NCBI RefSeq assembly: GCF_012726175.1 | Contig: NZ_JAASAD010000006.1 | Coordinates: 124,001 to 188,000 of the forward strand | Length of the DNA: 64,000 nucleotides | DNA from: Micromonospora sp. HNM0581 | GTDB lineage: Bacteria; Actinomycetota; Actinomycetes; Mycobacteriales; Micromonosporaceae | Reading direction: 5' to 3' | Shown: positions 44,544 through 53,079 of the stretch, piece by piece | Numbering within the stretch: position 1 is the first letter of the stretch | Layout of the letters: every line of letters starts with the position of its first letter | The notes under the pieces: model-generated | Told to the model about the DNA's origin: nothing | Databases searched by the model: none | The model's input: only the letters and a program-made list of their open reading frames with translations | Position numbers and translations under genes: made by a program

Positions 44544-46154
44544 GTGCCACAGGCAGCGGCGGAACCAGGGCGACGGCAACGGCTCGACCGGCCGGCGTCG
44601 GTCGCCCTGCTGTTCGGGATCGTCGGAGTCGGCTACCGGCTGGCTCTGGTGCTGACCACCGTGCCCGTCTCCAACAGCGACGAGGCGACCTTCGGGTTGG
44701 CCGCGCTGCACATCGCACAGGGCCGCGAGCAGCCGATCTTCCTGTACGGACAGCGGTACATGGGCATGCTGGAGTCGTACCTGGCCGCGCCGCTGCTCGC
44801 GGTGTCCGGCCCGAGCTGGCCGGTGCTCCGACTGCCGGTGCTCGCCCTCTACGCGCTGTTCCTCTGGCTGATCCACCGGTTGACCAGGCAGATCGGCTCA
44901 CCCTGGTTCGCCACCGTGATCGTCGGGCTGCTGGCGCTCGGCTCCGAGCGGGTCGTCCGGGACCAGGTGACCGCGGTCGGCGGGCGACCGGAGGTCAAGG
45001 TGGCGGTGCTGGCGATGCTGCTGGTCGTGGTGGCGCTGGCCCGGGGAACGGTGCGGCACCGGGCGCTGACCGTAGGCGGCTTCGGTCTGCTCGCCGGGGT
45101 GGCACTGTGGTCGGACTGGCTGATCGTGCCGTACCTGGCGATGGTCGGCCTGGCGCTCGTGTGGACCCTGCGCCGGGAACTGCTCGGCCGGGCGGGGCTG
45201 CTGCTCGTCGTCGGCTTCACCGTCGGACTCGCCCCGATGATCCGCGACAACCTGGTGGCACCACCCGGGCAGGACTCCCTGTCGGTGCTGCGTGGCATCA
45301 GCGGTGGAAACGGGCCGGTGCCACCGTGGTCGCGACGGCTCGACGGTGGACTGCTGGAGGGCGTGCCGCTGGCTTCCGGCCTCTGCCCGGTCGACGGCTG
45401 CGCCCGTTGGCAGAACTGGTTCGGTCTGCTCTACCCTCTGCTGCTGGTGGCGGCGGCGACGCTCGCCGGGCTCGCCTACCGGCGGGCCAGCGGACGCGAC
45501 GACCGGGTCGGTCCGGTCGTGCACCTCACGCTGCTCGCAGGCGCCGCGTTGACCCTGCTGGCGTACGTGCGCAGTCCGCTGGCGGCAGCGGAGCCACTGG
45601 GCAACGCCCGCTACCTGTCGGTGCTGCAACTGTCAATGCCAGCGGTGCTCTGGCCGTTGTGGGTGTCGGCGGTCGCCGCCCGACGGGGCATCACCGGCGT
45701 GGCGGGCCGGGTGGTCGGTGCGACGGCCACCGCCGTACTGGTTGCCCTGGCGGCCGGCTCGCTGGCGACGACAGTGCTGTTCGCCACCACCGGCGCGGCT
45801 CCGGGGCGCACCGAGGAACGACAGGCCCGCCAGTTGGCCGAGATGGTGCGCACCGCCGGCCTTCGCGAGGTGTACGGCGAATACTGGACCTGCAACCGCC
45901 TGGTCTTCAACACCGACGAGGAGGTGATCTGCGCCGTGGTGGACGACGGGCTGCGACCCGGACAGAACCGGTACCCGGCGTACTGGTGGCGGCTGGCCCG
46001 AGCGCAGCGGCCCGGGTACGTGCTGGCCGCCGATGCCCCGGCGGACCGGCGGCTGCGGGAGATGCTCGGTGACCGGGTCGGCAAGGCACTGCTCGCCGAG
46101 GTGGGCGGCTTCCGGGTGTACCATCCGCCGGAGCCGCTGCGACCCTGGCGTTAG
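44544..46154 (+). CDS. GT-C-like membrane glycosyltransferase, unassigned
   Basis: A 536-residue membrane protein with ten or more helices. Near the N terminus, VSNSDEATFGLAALHIAQG carries the Asp-Glu pair in the first external loop typical of GT-C enzymes (PMT and RgtA families), which use polyprenyl-linked sugar donors outside the membrane; LYGQRYMGMLESY follows. The C-terminal 100 residues are soluble. GTG 44544 follows GGGGGCGAGG. The role in the glycan system is plausible but not shown. It is followed by yaaA after eight bases. Confidence 0.65.
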   Translation: MPQAAAEPGRRQRLDRPASVALLFGIVGVGYRLALVLTTVPVSNSDEATFGLAALHIAQGREQPIFLYGQRYMGMLESYLAAPLLAVSGPSWPVLRLPVLALYALFLWLIHRLTRQIGSPWFATVIVGLLALGSERVVRDQVTAVGGRPEVKVAVLAMLLVVVALARGTVRHRALTVGGFGLLAGVALWSDWLIVPYLAMVGLALVWTLRRELLGRAGLLLVVGFTVGLAPMIRDNLVAPPGQDSLSVLRGISGGNGPVPPWSRRLDGGLLEGVPLASGLCPVDGCARWQNWFGLLYPLLLVAAATLAGLAYRRASGRDDRVGPVVHLTLLAGAALTLLAYVRSPLAAAEPLGNARYLSVLQLSMPAVLWPLWVSAVAARRGITGVAGRVVGATATAVLVALAAGSLATTVLFATTGAAPGRTEERQARQLAEMVRTAGLREVYGEYWTCNRLVFNTDEEVICAVVDDGLRPGQNRYPAYWWRLARAQRPGYVLAADAPADRRLREMLGDRVGKALLAEVGGFRVYHPPEPLRPWR

Positions 46155-46162
46155 AGTCACCC

Positions 46163-46957
46163 ATGCTCATCCTGCTGCCGCCCTCGGAGGGCAAAGCCGA
46201 GTCCGGCTCTGGACGCCGACTGGACCTGGATCGGCTGTCCCTGCCGGAGCTGAACCCGGTACGGGAGACGTTGTTGTCCGCACTCGTCGACCTCAGCGCC
46301 GGGTCTGCGGAGACGGCGCTCGCCGCACTCGGACTCAACCCCGGGCAGCACGGCGAGTTGCGGCGCAACGCCCGGCTGCGGCAGGCCGCCACCGCCCCTG
46401 CCGGCCGGATCTACACCGGAGTGCTCTACGAGGCTCTCGACCTGGCCAGCCTTCCCCCGTCGGCGCAGCGCGCGGCCGGGCGGCAGGTGCTGGTCAGCTC
46501 CGGGCTGTGGGGAGCGGTGCGGCTTGCCGACCGCATCCCGCCGTACCGCTGCCCGATCGGGGCCCGGCTGCCCGGCATCGGCTCGTTGCCGGCGCTGTGG
46601 CGCCGGGACCTGGGGGCCGCGCTGACCGCGGCGGCCGGTCGCGGCCCGGTGCTGGACCTGCGTTCCGGGGCGTACGCGGCGGCCTGGACGCCCCGCGGTG
46701 AGCTGGCCGAGCGCACCCTCACCGTCCGGGTGCTGCACGAGCGGGAGGTCGACGGGGTGCCGGTGCGCTCGGTGGTGAGCCACTTCAACAAGGCCACCAA
46801 GGGACGGCTGGTGCGGGACCTGCTGCTCGCCGGCGCCCGGCCACGTTCGGTGGGGGCACTGGTGACGACCCTGCGGGACCTGAAGTACACGGTGTGTGAA
46901 CAGTCCGGTGTGCCCGGTCGACCGGGTCAGGTCGACGTGATCGTTTCGGAGCTGTAA
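46163..46957 (+). CDS. yaaA: YaaA family protein (DUF328, peroxide stress response)
   Basis: A 264-residue protein with the family start LILLPPSEGK and end SHFNKATKGRLVRDLL. In E. coli, YaaA lowers free iron and limits hydroxyl radical damage in peroxide stress. Conserved parts GVLYEALD and SSGLWGAVR are present, and length is normal. ATG 46163 lies eight bases after the upstream stop; TAGAGT (46152-46157), which includes that stop codon, could serve as a leaderless -10 element. Confidence 0.92.
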   Translation: MLILLPPSEGKAESGSGRRLDLDRLSLPELNPVRETLLSALVDLSAGSAETALAALGLNPGQHGELRRNARLRQAATAPAGRIYTGVLYEALDLASLPPSAQRAAGRQVLVSSGLWGAVRLADRIPPYRCPIGARLPGIGSLPALWRRDLGAALTAAAGRGPVLDLRSGAYAAAWTPRGELAERTLTVRVLHEREVDGVPVRSVVSHFNKATKGRLVRDLLLAGARPRSVGALVTTLRDLKYTVCEQSGVPGRPGQVDVIVSEL

Positions 46958-47056
46958 CCAGACGCAAGATTTCCTCAAGGCTGGACCGGATCGGTACCGC
47001 CGATCCGTGTCCCGGGTCACCGTATGAGGACCCGACGCGACGAGGAGGCCCTCCCG

Positions 47057-47761
47057 GTGCTTGCCGAACCGATCCTGCTCGACCGGTCCCGCCCCGCGAC
47101 GGCCCACCCATCCACACCGTCGGCCCGGCCTGCGCCGGCACCGTTGGACTGGATGACCCTGGCCGACGCCTTCGAGACGGCCTGCCTGCTGCGCTGCATG
47201 CCACCGCCCGCCATGCCCGGGAACCGGCTCGCCGCGCAGCAACCCGTCCAGCCGGTGACCATCGAGTTCAACCGGGAGGAGGCGGCGCGGCGTACCGGGC
47301 AGCTCCTCGATCGACTCGACATCCCGGTCCGGCACGAGTTGGCCGTCGGTGGGCTGCGCCGCCGATACGAGTTGCACCGGTTGCACGTCGAGCGGGAGCA
47401 CCGGCCGACGTACGCGGCGATCGTGGAGAACGGCTGGCGACGGGGCCGGCGTGAGATGCTCGGCGGCTCGGTGCCGGGTGCCTCGACGGCCCGCCGGTTG
47501 TGGCGCACCCGGCTGGCCGCCGCCGCCTGGCGGGCCGCGCTGCTGGCCGGCGGTAGACACGTCCGGCGGCACATCCTCGGGGTGCGGATCACCGACCGGG
47601 AGCTCGGCGCGGTCCTGGTGCGCGGCGCAGCGCTACTGGACGTGCCGGCGCTGCTGCGGCCGAGTACCGGTTGTTTCCTGGTCAGCGTGGCCCACGGCCG
47701 CGACCGGGACCAGATCCTGCGGTACGCGGCGGAGGAGGCGGTGCAGCGGCCGGTGGCCTGA
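47057..47761 (+). CDS. Unknown protein with WhiA-like (LAGLIDADG-type) features
   Basis: A 234-residue protein not matched to a named family. Residues 60-110 (FNREEAARRTGQLLDRLDIP, then VGGLRRRYELHRLHVE) and 140-200 (RLAAAAWRAALLAGGRHVRR, then ELGAVLVRGAALLDVPALLR) resemble the two halves of the N-terminal fold of WhiA: an ARR-L start, a GGLR beta strand, then an AWRxAxxxxG helix and a long AL-GAA-L helix. The C-terminal helix-turn-helix of WhiA is absent. GTG 47057 is preferred because GAGGAGG lies just upstream; ATG 47024 is an alternative. No membrane helix is seen. The resemblance is read by eye and needs a profile search. Confidence 0.6.
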   Translation: MLAEPILLDRSRPATAHPSTPSARPAPAPLDWMTLADAFETACLLRCMPPPAMPGNRLAAQQPVQPVTIEFNREEAARRTGQLLDRLDIPVRHELAVGGLRRRYELHRLHVEREHRPTYAAIVENGWRRGRREMLGGSVPGASTARRLWRTRLAAAAWRAALLAGGRHVRRHILGVRITDRELGAVLVRGAALLDVPALLRPSTGCFLVSVAHGRDRDQILRYAAEEAVQRPVA

Positions 47762-47843
47762 CCCGGCGGCCGACGCCCGGCCGTACCGTGCTACGTCGTC
47801 CCGGGGTTGCGCCATCCGGGTCCGGCGGCGCACAGTGCTGCCC

Positions 47844-48809
47844 GTGACCCGTACCCGGTACCCCGTGCGAGCCCGGCGGTGGCGAGGCGCCCGCGTGACG
47901 TTGGCGCTAGCCGTGCTGCTGGCCCTGCCCAGCCTCGGCGGCTGCCGCGACGATCCGGGTGCACCGGTGGTCATCCGGATAGCCACCGGCAGCCCCACCG
48001 CCGTCTACCATGCCTTCGGCGAATCGCTGGCGGCCATCCTCAACCGGGAACTACCCCGGGTGCGGGCGGAGGTGCTGGTCACCGCGGCCTCGGCGGAGAA
48101 CGTGCAGCTACTCAACGCCGGGGAGGCCGAACTCGGCTTCACCCAGGCCGACGTGCTGCAGGCCGACCCGGGTCCGGATCCACCGGTGGTGGCGGTCGCC
48201 CGGGTCTACGACGACCTGCTGCACCTGGTCACCACCGCTGGCAGCCCGGTGCGGACCCTGACCGACCTGCGCGGCCGACGGGTCTCGGTGGGCGCGGCCG
48301 GCTCGGGTACGAAGATCACAGTTGATCGGCTGCTGGCCGCGGCCGGTCTCGACGGGACTCAGGTACGACAGGAACACCTCGGACTCGACGATTCGGTGGC
48401 CGCGTTGCGCGCCGGTCGGATCGACGCCTTCTTCTTCTCCGGTGGGCTGCCGGTACGCGCGGTCGCCCAGTTCGCCGAGGACACCCGCACCCGTATCGTC
48501 GATCTCGGCGAGTGGACGGCGCCACTACGCCGGGGCAACCCCGAGGTGTACGTACCACGGGACATCCCCCGCTCGGTGTACGGCGTCGACCCGGTCACCA
48601 CCGTGGCCAACCCGAACTATCTGGTGGTGCGGGCCGACCTGCCGGCGTCGCTGGTCCGCGAGGTGACCCGGTTGCTCATGGAACGCCGTTCCGAGCTGGC
48701 TGCCGCGCACCCGGCGGCCGGCCGGATGAGCCCCCGCTCGGCCATCGCCACCTCCCCGTTGCCACTGCACCCGGGCGCTGTCGCCTACTACCGGTCCAGC
48801 AAACCCTGA
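47844..48809 (+). CDS. TAXI family solute-binding lipoprotein
   Basis: A 321-residue protein with a lipoprotein signal: basic N terminus, hydrophobic core (VTLALAVLLALPS) and LGGC with Cys34 as the lipidated residue. The mature part matches TRAP-associated extracytoplasmic immunogenic (TAXI) binding proteins: IRIATGSPTAVYHAFG, GEAELGFTQADV, and RGRRVSVGAAGSGT. TAXI proteins normally work with TRAP membrane subunits, which are not found nearby. The gene is convergent with a histidine kinase and response regulator pair, raising the possibility of a sensory role. GTG 47844 is the start that gives a normal signal peptide. Confidence 0.88.
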   Translation: MTRTRYPVRARRWRGARVTLALAVLLALPSLGGCRDDPGAPVVIRIATGSPTAVYHAFGESLAAILNRELPRVRAEVLVTAASAENVQLLNAGEAELGFTQADVLQADPGPDPPVVAVARVYDDLLHLVTTAGSPVRTLTDLRGRRVSVGAAGSGTKITVDRLLAAAGLDGTQVRQEHLGLDDSVAALRAGRIDAFFFSGGLPVRAVAQFAEDTRTRIVDLGEWTAPLRRGNPEVYVPRDIPRSVYGVDPVTTVANPNYLVVRADLPASLVREVTRLLMERRSELAAAHPAAGRMSPRSAIATSPLPLHPGAVAYYRSSKP

Positions 48810-48890
48810 CCACGCTGATCAGACGGACCGTGTGCCGGGGCTCCCGGTGCTGGCCGGGGTTCCCTGCCCAGCCGTTTCCGTCGGGCGGCG

Positions 48891-50345
48891 CTACGCTCCG
48901 GCCACCGCGGACGACGCCGGTTCGGTGGATACCGACCATCCAGCCGCGCCGACCGGATCGGAAGAGTCGGGCAGCTCCGCCGGCTGCGGGAACCACAGCG
49001 CGGCGACCAGCCCGCGCGGTGAGTTCGGGTGCATCGTCAGCCGGCCGTCGGAGGCGTCGACCAGCACCGCTGCGATGGTCAGACCCAGCCCGGCACCGTC
49101 GACGTTCTGCACCTCCGGCGCCCGCCAGAACCGTTCGGTGGCCCGGCCGAGCTGGCTGCGGGTCATCCCCGGGCCGGTGTCGCGTACCTCCAGGGTCGTC
49201 CCGCCATCGCGGGCCGCCACCGTGACCGTCACCTCACCACCGGCGCCGCTGAACTTCACCGCGTTGTCGATCAGGGCGTCGAGGGCCTGGTCGATGGCGG
49301 TCGGCACGGTCCGGGCGTACACCGGGCCGGGTTCGACGGCAAGCTTCAGGGTGACCGACCGGTGGCGGGCCAGCGGCTCCCAGGCCGCGACCCGGGACCC
49401 GGCCACCGCCGTCGCGTCCACGACGACCCGCTGGTTCTCGCGGCGCTCCGCGCGGGCGAGGGTGAGCAACGCGTCGAGCAGCAGGGCGAGCCGGTCGGTC
49501 TCCTCCAACGCCAACCGGTGCTCGGTGCGCCCCTGCTCGTCGGTGACGCTCGGCCCCAGTTCCTCCACCCGCAGCCGCAACGCGGTCAACGGGTTGCGGA
49601 GCTGGTGACTGGCGTGCGCGACGAAGGCACGCTGGCGGTCCATCACGTCGGAGACCACGTCCGCCATGTGGTTGAAACTCGTCGCGAGGCGGCGCAGTTC
49701 CGGTGGCCCCAGCCGATGCTGCACCCGGGCACCGCGATCGCCCTCGGCGATCTCGTGGGTGACCGCGTCCAGCTCGGTGACCGGACGCAACACCCAGCCG
49801 GCCAGCCCGAAAGCGGTGAGCACGCAGGCCAGCACCGCGAGTAGGCCCAGCGCGGCGACAAGCGTCCACCAGGTGGCGACGGTACGCCGGACCCCGTCGG
49901 CCGGGGTGGCGGTGACCACCGCGCCGAGCACCTCGCCACCGTCGTTGATCGGCACCGCCACCACGATCGGCCCGTCCACCCACGGCCAGACCGAGTCGGG
50001 TCCGCTGGTCTGCTGGCCGGAAAGCGCGACATCCAACGCTTCCCGGGTACCCGGGGCCGCTCGCCAGCTCGCCGAGGCCACCACCTCCCGCCGGTCCCGG
50101 TCCACCACTGCCGCGCCTATGCCGTAAAGCTCGTCGTAGCTAGCCAGTTCGTGGTCGAGTGGACCGGGCGTGCCATCGCGCAGAGCCGGCCCGGCCAGCG
50201 ACGCGAAGCGGGTGGCGTCGGCCAGCCGGTCGGCGCGTACCCGATCGGTCTCCCGGGTGGTGAGCGTCATCGCCAGCGGTGTGCCCAGCGCCACCACCAC
50301 GAGCACCATCAGCAGCAGATAGCTGATCACCAACCGCCGTCGCAC
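48891..50345 (-). CDS. Sensor histidine kinase
   Basis: A 484-residue membrane kinase. Helices at residues 7-27 and 158-185 flank an extracellular domain of about 130 residues; a HAMP linker follows (LRPVTELDAVTHEIAEGDRG). The phosphorylated residue is His247 (ASHQLRNPLTALR). The ATPase domain has DNAVKFSGAGG, DTGPGM and GAGLGLTIA. GTG 50345 lies nine bases after the regulator stop, with GAGGAG at good spacing. It is convergent with the TAXI lipoprotein gene. Confidence 0.93.
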   Translation of the reverse strand: MRRRLVISYLLLMVLVVVALGTPLAMTLTTRETDRVRADRLADATRFASLAGPALRDGTPGPLDHELASYDELYGIGAAVVDRDRREVVASASWRAAPGTREALDVALSGQQTSGPDSVWPWVDGPIVVAVPINDGGEVLGAVVTATPADGVRRTVATWWTLVAALGLLAVLACVLTAFGLAGWVLRPVTELDAVTHEIAEGDRGARVQHRLGPPELRRLATSFNHMADVVSDVMDRQRAFVAHASHQLRNPLTALRLRVEELGPSVTDEQGRTEHRLALEETDRLALLLDALLTLARAERRENQRVVVDATAVAGSRVAAWEPLARHRSVTLKLAVEPGPVYARTVPTAIDQALDALIDNAVKFSGAGGEVTVTVAARDGGTTLEVRDTGPGMTRSQLGRATERFWRAPEVQNVDGAGLGLTIAAVLVDASDGRLTMHPNSPRGLVAALWFPQPAELPDSSDPVGAAGWSVSTEPASSAVAGA

Positions 50346-50354
50346 GCCGGCTCC

Positions 50355-51011
50355 TCACTCGCCCCGAAGCCGGTAGCCGACGCCGCGGACGGTCTCCACC
50401 AGCCGCGGGTCGCCGAGCTTGCCGCGCAGCGACCCGACGTGCACCTCGACGGTGTGCCGATCGGCGAACGTGGTGCCCCAGGCGTCGAGCAGGATCCGGT
50501 CGCGGGCCACTGCGACCCCGGGTTGCCGGGCCAACGAGAGCAGGACGTCGAACTCCTTGCGGGTCAGTGACACCGACCGCCCGGCCACCGCAACGGTACG
50601 GGCCGCCACGTCGATGTACACCGACCCGACCTCGATCAGATTGCGCTCCGGCGCCGCGTGCGCGGCCCGCCGCAACACCGCCTCGATGCGGGCCTGGAGC
50701 TCCACCATCGAGAAAGGCTTGACCACGTAGTCGTCCGCGCCGATCCGTAGGCCGAGCACCCGGTCGCGTTCCTCGCCGCGGGCCGTCACGGCGATGATGC
50801 CGAGTTGGTTGCTGCGCCGCCGCAGCTGCCGGCACACGTCGGTGCCGTCGCCATCGGGCAGGGTGAGGTCGAGCAGCACCAGGTCACAGGGGGCGGCGGA
50901 GAGCGCGGCGGCGACGGTGGCGGCGTGCTCCACCTCGTATCCGCGTCGGGTCAGGGCCGACAACAGTGCGGCGGCCACCCGTCGGTCGTCCTCGACCAGC
51001 AGGATGCGCAC
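50355..51011 (-). CDS. OmpR-family response regulator
   Basis: A 218-residue regulator. The receiver domain has the acidic pair in VEDD (7-9), phosphorylated Asp48 (LVLLDLTLPDGDG), Thr76 and Lys98 (VVKPFS). The C-terminal winged helix has LTRKEFDVLLSLARQPG and TVEVHVGSLRGKLGDP. The frame is open to 51161, but GTG 51011 has GGGGAGG upstream and starts the receiver fold exactly. It is the first gene of a regulator-kinase operon. Targets are unknown; the nearby TAXI gene is a candidate. Confidence 0.93.
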   Translation of the reverse strand: MRILLVEDDRRVAAALLSALTRRGYEVEHAATVAAALSAAPCDLVLLDLTLPDGDGTDVCRQLRRRSNQLGIIAVTARGEERDRVLGLRIGADDYVVKPFSMVELQARIEAVLRRAAHAAPERNLIEVGSVYIDVAARTVAVAGRSVSLTRKEFDVLLSLARQPGVAVARDRILLDAWGTTFADRHTVEVHVGSLRGKLGDPRLVETVRGVGYRLRGE

Positions 51012-51213
51012 CCGGCCTCCCCGTTCGGTTTGCTCGACTATCTGCGACCAGATGGTTGCAGACGAGCGGCCCGGTGCACAGGCCCGGGGCGGCCAAGGTA
51101 CGTACCGCAGGTGCTCCGGCGGCGTGTCGGGGTCGTCGGCCCGGTCGGTGCCGCCGGGCACCGGACGGTGAGGTCGTGGTCCTCGATCGACGCTATCCGG
51201 CGGACGATGGAGG

Positions 51214-52968
51214 TCAGCGGCAGAGCCGACCGACCTCCTCGGCGAGCCGGTCCAACGGGTTGGCGTCGGCCGGGCCGAGCAGGTAGGTCTTCAGCTCCCG
51301 GCGGGCCCCGGTCATCGGATCGTCACCGGCCCGCGTCACCGCGACGATTTCCTTCAGCTCCGCACAGTCCGCGGCCAGCAGGTACGCCGCCCGGGAGGTC
51401 GGGAAGGAACGTCGGAACTCGTCCTCGGGTAGCCCACCGGGGTTTGCCACCACGTACGGTCGCTGGCTCTGCACGAAGTCCGACACCACGCTCGACACGT
51501 CGCTGACCAGCAGGTCGGTCTGGTTGAAGCAGTCGAAGAGTGCCGGCACAGCACCGGTGACGACCCGGTGGGCCGGCCCGTCCAGGTTGCTCGCGTCGAC
51601 GTCGCCACCGGCGGCCCGGATGCGCTGCACGATCCGCTCGTGTGCCGCCCGGACCCGCCCCGACCGACTTCCGGTGAGCGGATGCGGCTTGTAGATCAGC
51701 CGGACCTCCGGCCGGATCGACAGCAGTTCGGCGACGATCCGCTCCCCCATCGACAGCACCGAGGTGTGGAAGGGGTCGTTGGCGAGCCAACCTTCCCAGG
51801 TGGGTGCGTAGAGCACGGTGAAGGTGCGTTCGGCGGACCCGGCGGCGGTACGCAGACCGGCCAGTTGCGGCCGACCGATCTCCACCACGTTCACGTCCCG
51901 TACACCGGTCCCGGCGCGGGCGAAACGTTCCCGGCCGGCCGGGCCGGCGACCCAGACCTCGTCGTAGACCTTGCAGAACGGATTGACGCTGGCGGCTTTG
52001 TCGCTGTCGCCGTGACCGACGAAGACGTGCCGCACACCGGGCTCCCGCAGCATGTGGATGTTCTCCCCGGCGTTGGCGGGATACAGGGCCACCCGGATGC
52101 TCGTCTTGCCGAGATTCATGAAATCCGCACCGGGCGGCACGCAGACCACCGGCAGCCGGGTGTCGGCCAGCTCCGCCAGGGCCGCCCGGTTACGGAGGAA
52201 GACCACCGTCGGCCGGTCCACCGCCTCGATCGGTGCGAGCCACATGTTGGCCTGGTAGATGTCCTTCCCGGGCCCGGCGAAGTAGAGGGCGACCTCCGGA
52301 CGGTAGCTGTCGAGCCACCGCTGCACCGCCGACAACCGGTGGCCGTGCCCGGTGCCCCGGCCCTGCAGCCAGATCCAGGCGAGCATCGCGCCGACCACGG
52401 CGGCCGACCCGACGGCGATCACGCCGGCCAGGTGGACGGGCGTCACCGTGCCGGCAAGGGCGGCGGCCACCGCCGCCGGCACGAGCAGCGCGTTCACCCA
52501 TGGCAGCCGGTCGCCGCTGAGCGCCACGGCCCACCGGGGCAGCTGCGGCCCCCCACCGAGCCGCCCCAGGTCGATGTTGCGCACCATCGAACCGCCAGGA
52601 CTACGCCGGTCGATGATCCGCTCGAACGCTCCCGCGAAGACAGCGATCACCCACACCAGGGTGGGCAACAGGAGCAGCAGGGTCAGTGCGCCGCCGGTCG
52701 GCGTGACCTGGGCGACGACCAGCAGCACGACGGACACGTCGCGGGCCAGCTGGCGGTAGCCCAGACCGAGGCCCGCCTTCCCCAGCAGCGTCGCGGTGGC
52801 CGGTGACCACCGCTGCACGGCGAACTCCCCGAGTACCGCCGCCAGGGCGGCGACCACGAACGCGGCGACCTGGCCGAGCGCGCCGGTGACGAGCAGGAGG
52901 AGGTACGCCCCCACCAGTAGGGCCCCGCGCGCCGCCACTCCGACGCGCACAGTCAACATGCCGAACAA
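51214..52968 (-). CDS. CDP-glycerol glycerophosphotransferase-like (TagF-like) protein with N-terminal membrane helices
   Basis: A 584-residue protein. The first 210 residues hold about six hydrophobic helices; the rest is a TagF/TagB-like GT-B domain with VFVGHGDSDKAAS, VLYAPTWEGW, LIYKPHPLTG and TDLLVSDVSSVVSDFVQ. Enzymes of this family polymerise or prime teichoic-acid-type polymers. The fused helices suggest membrane attachment. The start is TTG 52968 (GGAGAG nearby) or ATG 52959. It is transcribed leftward and is not part of the wbp operon. Confidence 0.83.
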   Translation of the reverse strand: MFGMLTVRVGVAARGALLVGAYLLLLVTGALGQVAAFVVAALAAVLGEFAVQRWSPATATLLGKAGLGLGYRQLARDVSVVLLVVAQVTPTGGALTLLLLLPTLVWVIAVFAGAFERIIDRRSPGGSMVRNIDLGRLGGGPQLPRWAVALSGDRLPWVNALLVPAAVAAALAGTVTPVHLAGVIAVGSAAVVGAMLAWIWLQGRGTGHGHRLSAVQRWLDSYRPEVALYFAGPGKDIYQANMWLAPIEAVDRPTVVFLRNRAALAELADTRLPVVCVPPGADFMNLGKTSIRVALYPANAGENIHMLREPGVRHVFVGHGDSDKAASVNPFCKVYDEVWVAGPAGRERFARAGTGVRDVNVVEIGRPQLAGLRTAAGSAERTFTVLYAPTWEGWLANDPFHTSVLSMGERIVAELLSIRPEVRLIYKPHPLTGSRSGRVRAAHERIVQRIRAAGGDVDASNLDGPAHRVVTGAVPALFDCFNQTDLLVSDVSSVVSDFVQSQRPYVVANPGGLPEDEFRRSFPTSRAAYLLAADCAELKEIVAVTRAGDDPMTGARRELKTYLLGPADANPLDRLAEEVGRLCR

Positions 52969-53011
52969 GGGGTGGCTCTCCCTATCGAGATCGACGGCCG
53001 GCCGCGTCCCG

Positions 53012-53035
53012 GCAGCAGCGCAGCAGCGCAGCAGC
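53012..53035. repeat. Three tandem GCAGCAGC units
   Basis: GCAGCAGC occurs three times in direct succession in the 111-base gap between two leftward genes. It is upstream of the TagF-like gene and might vary in length by slippage. Confidence 0.7.
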
Positions 53036-53079
53036 GACCTTAACGCGAGACATCGACGTGGTGACGCCCGGGTGTCGGC

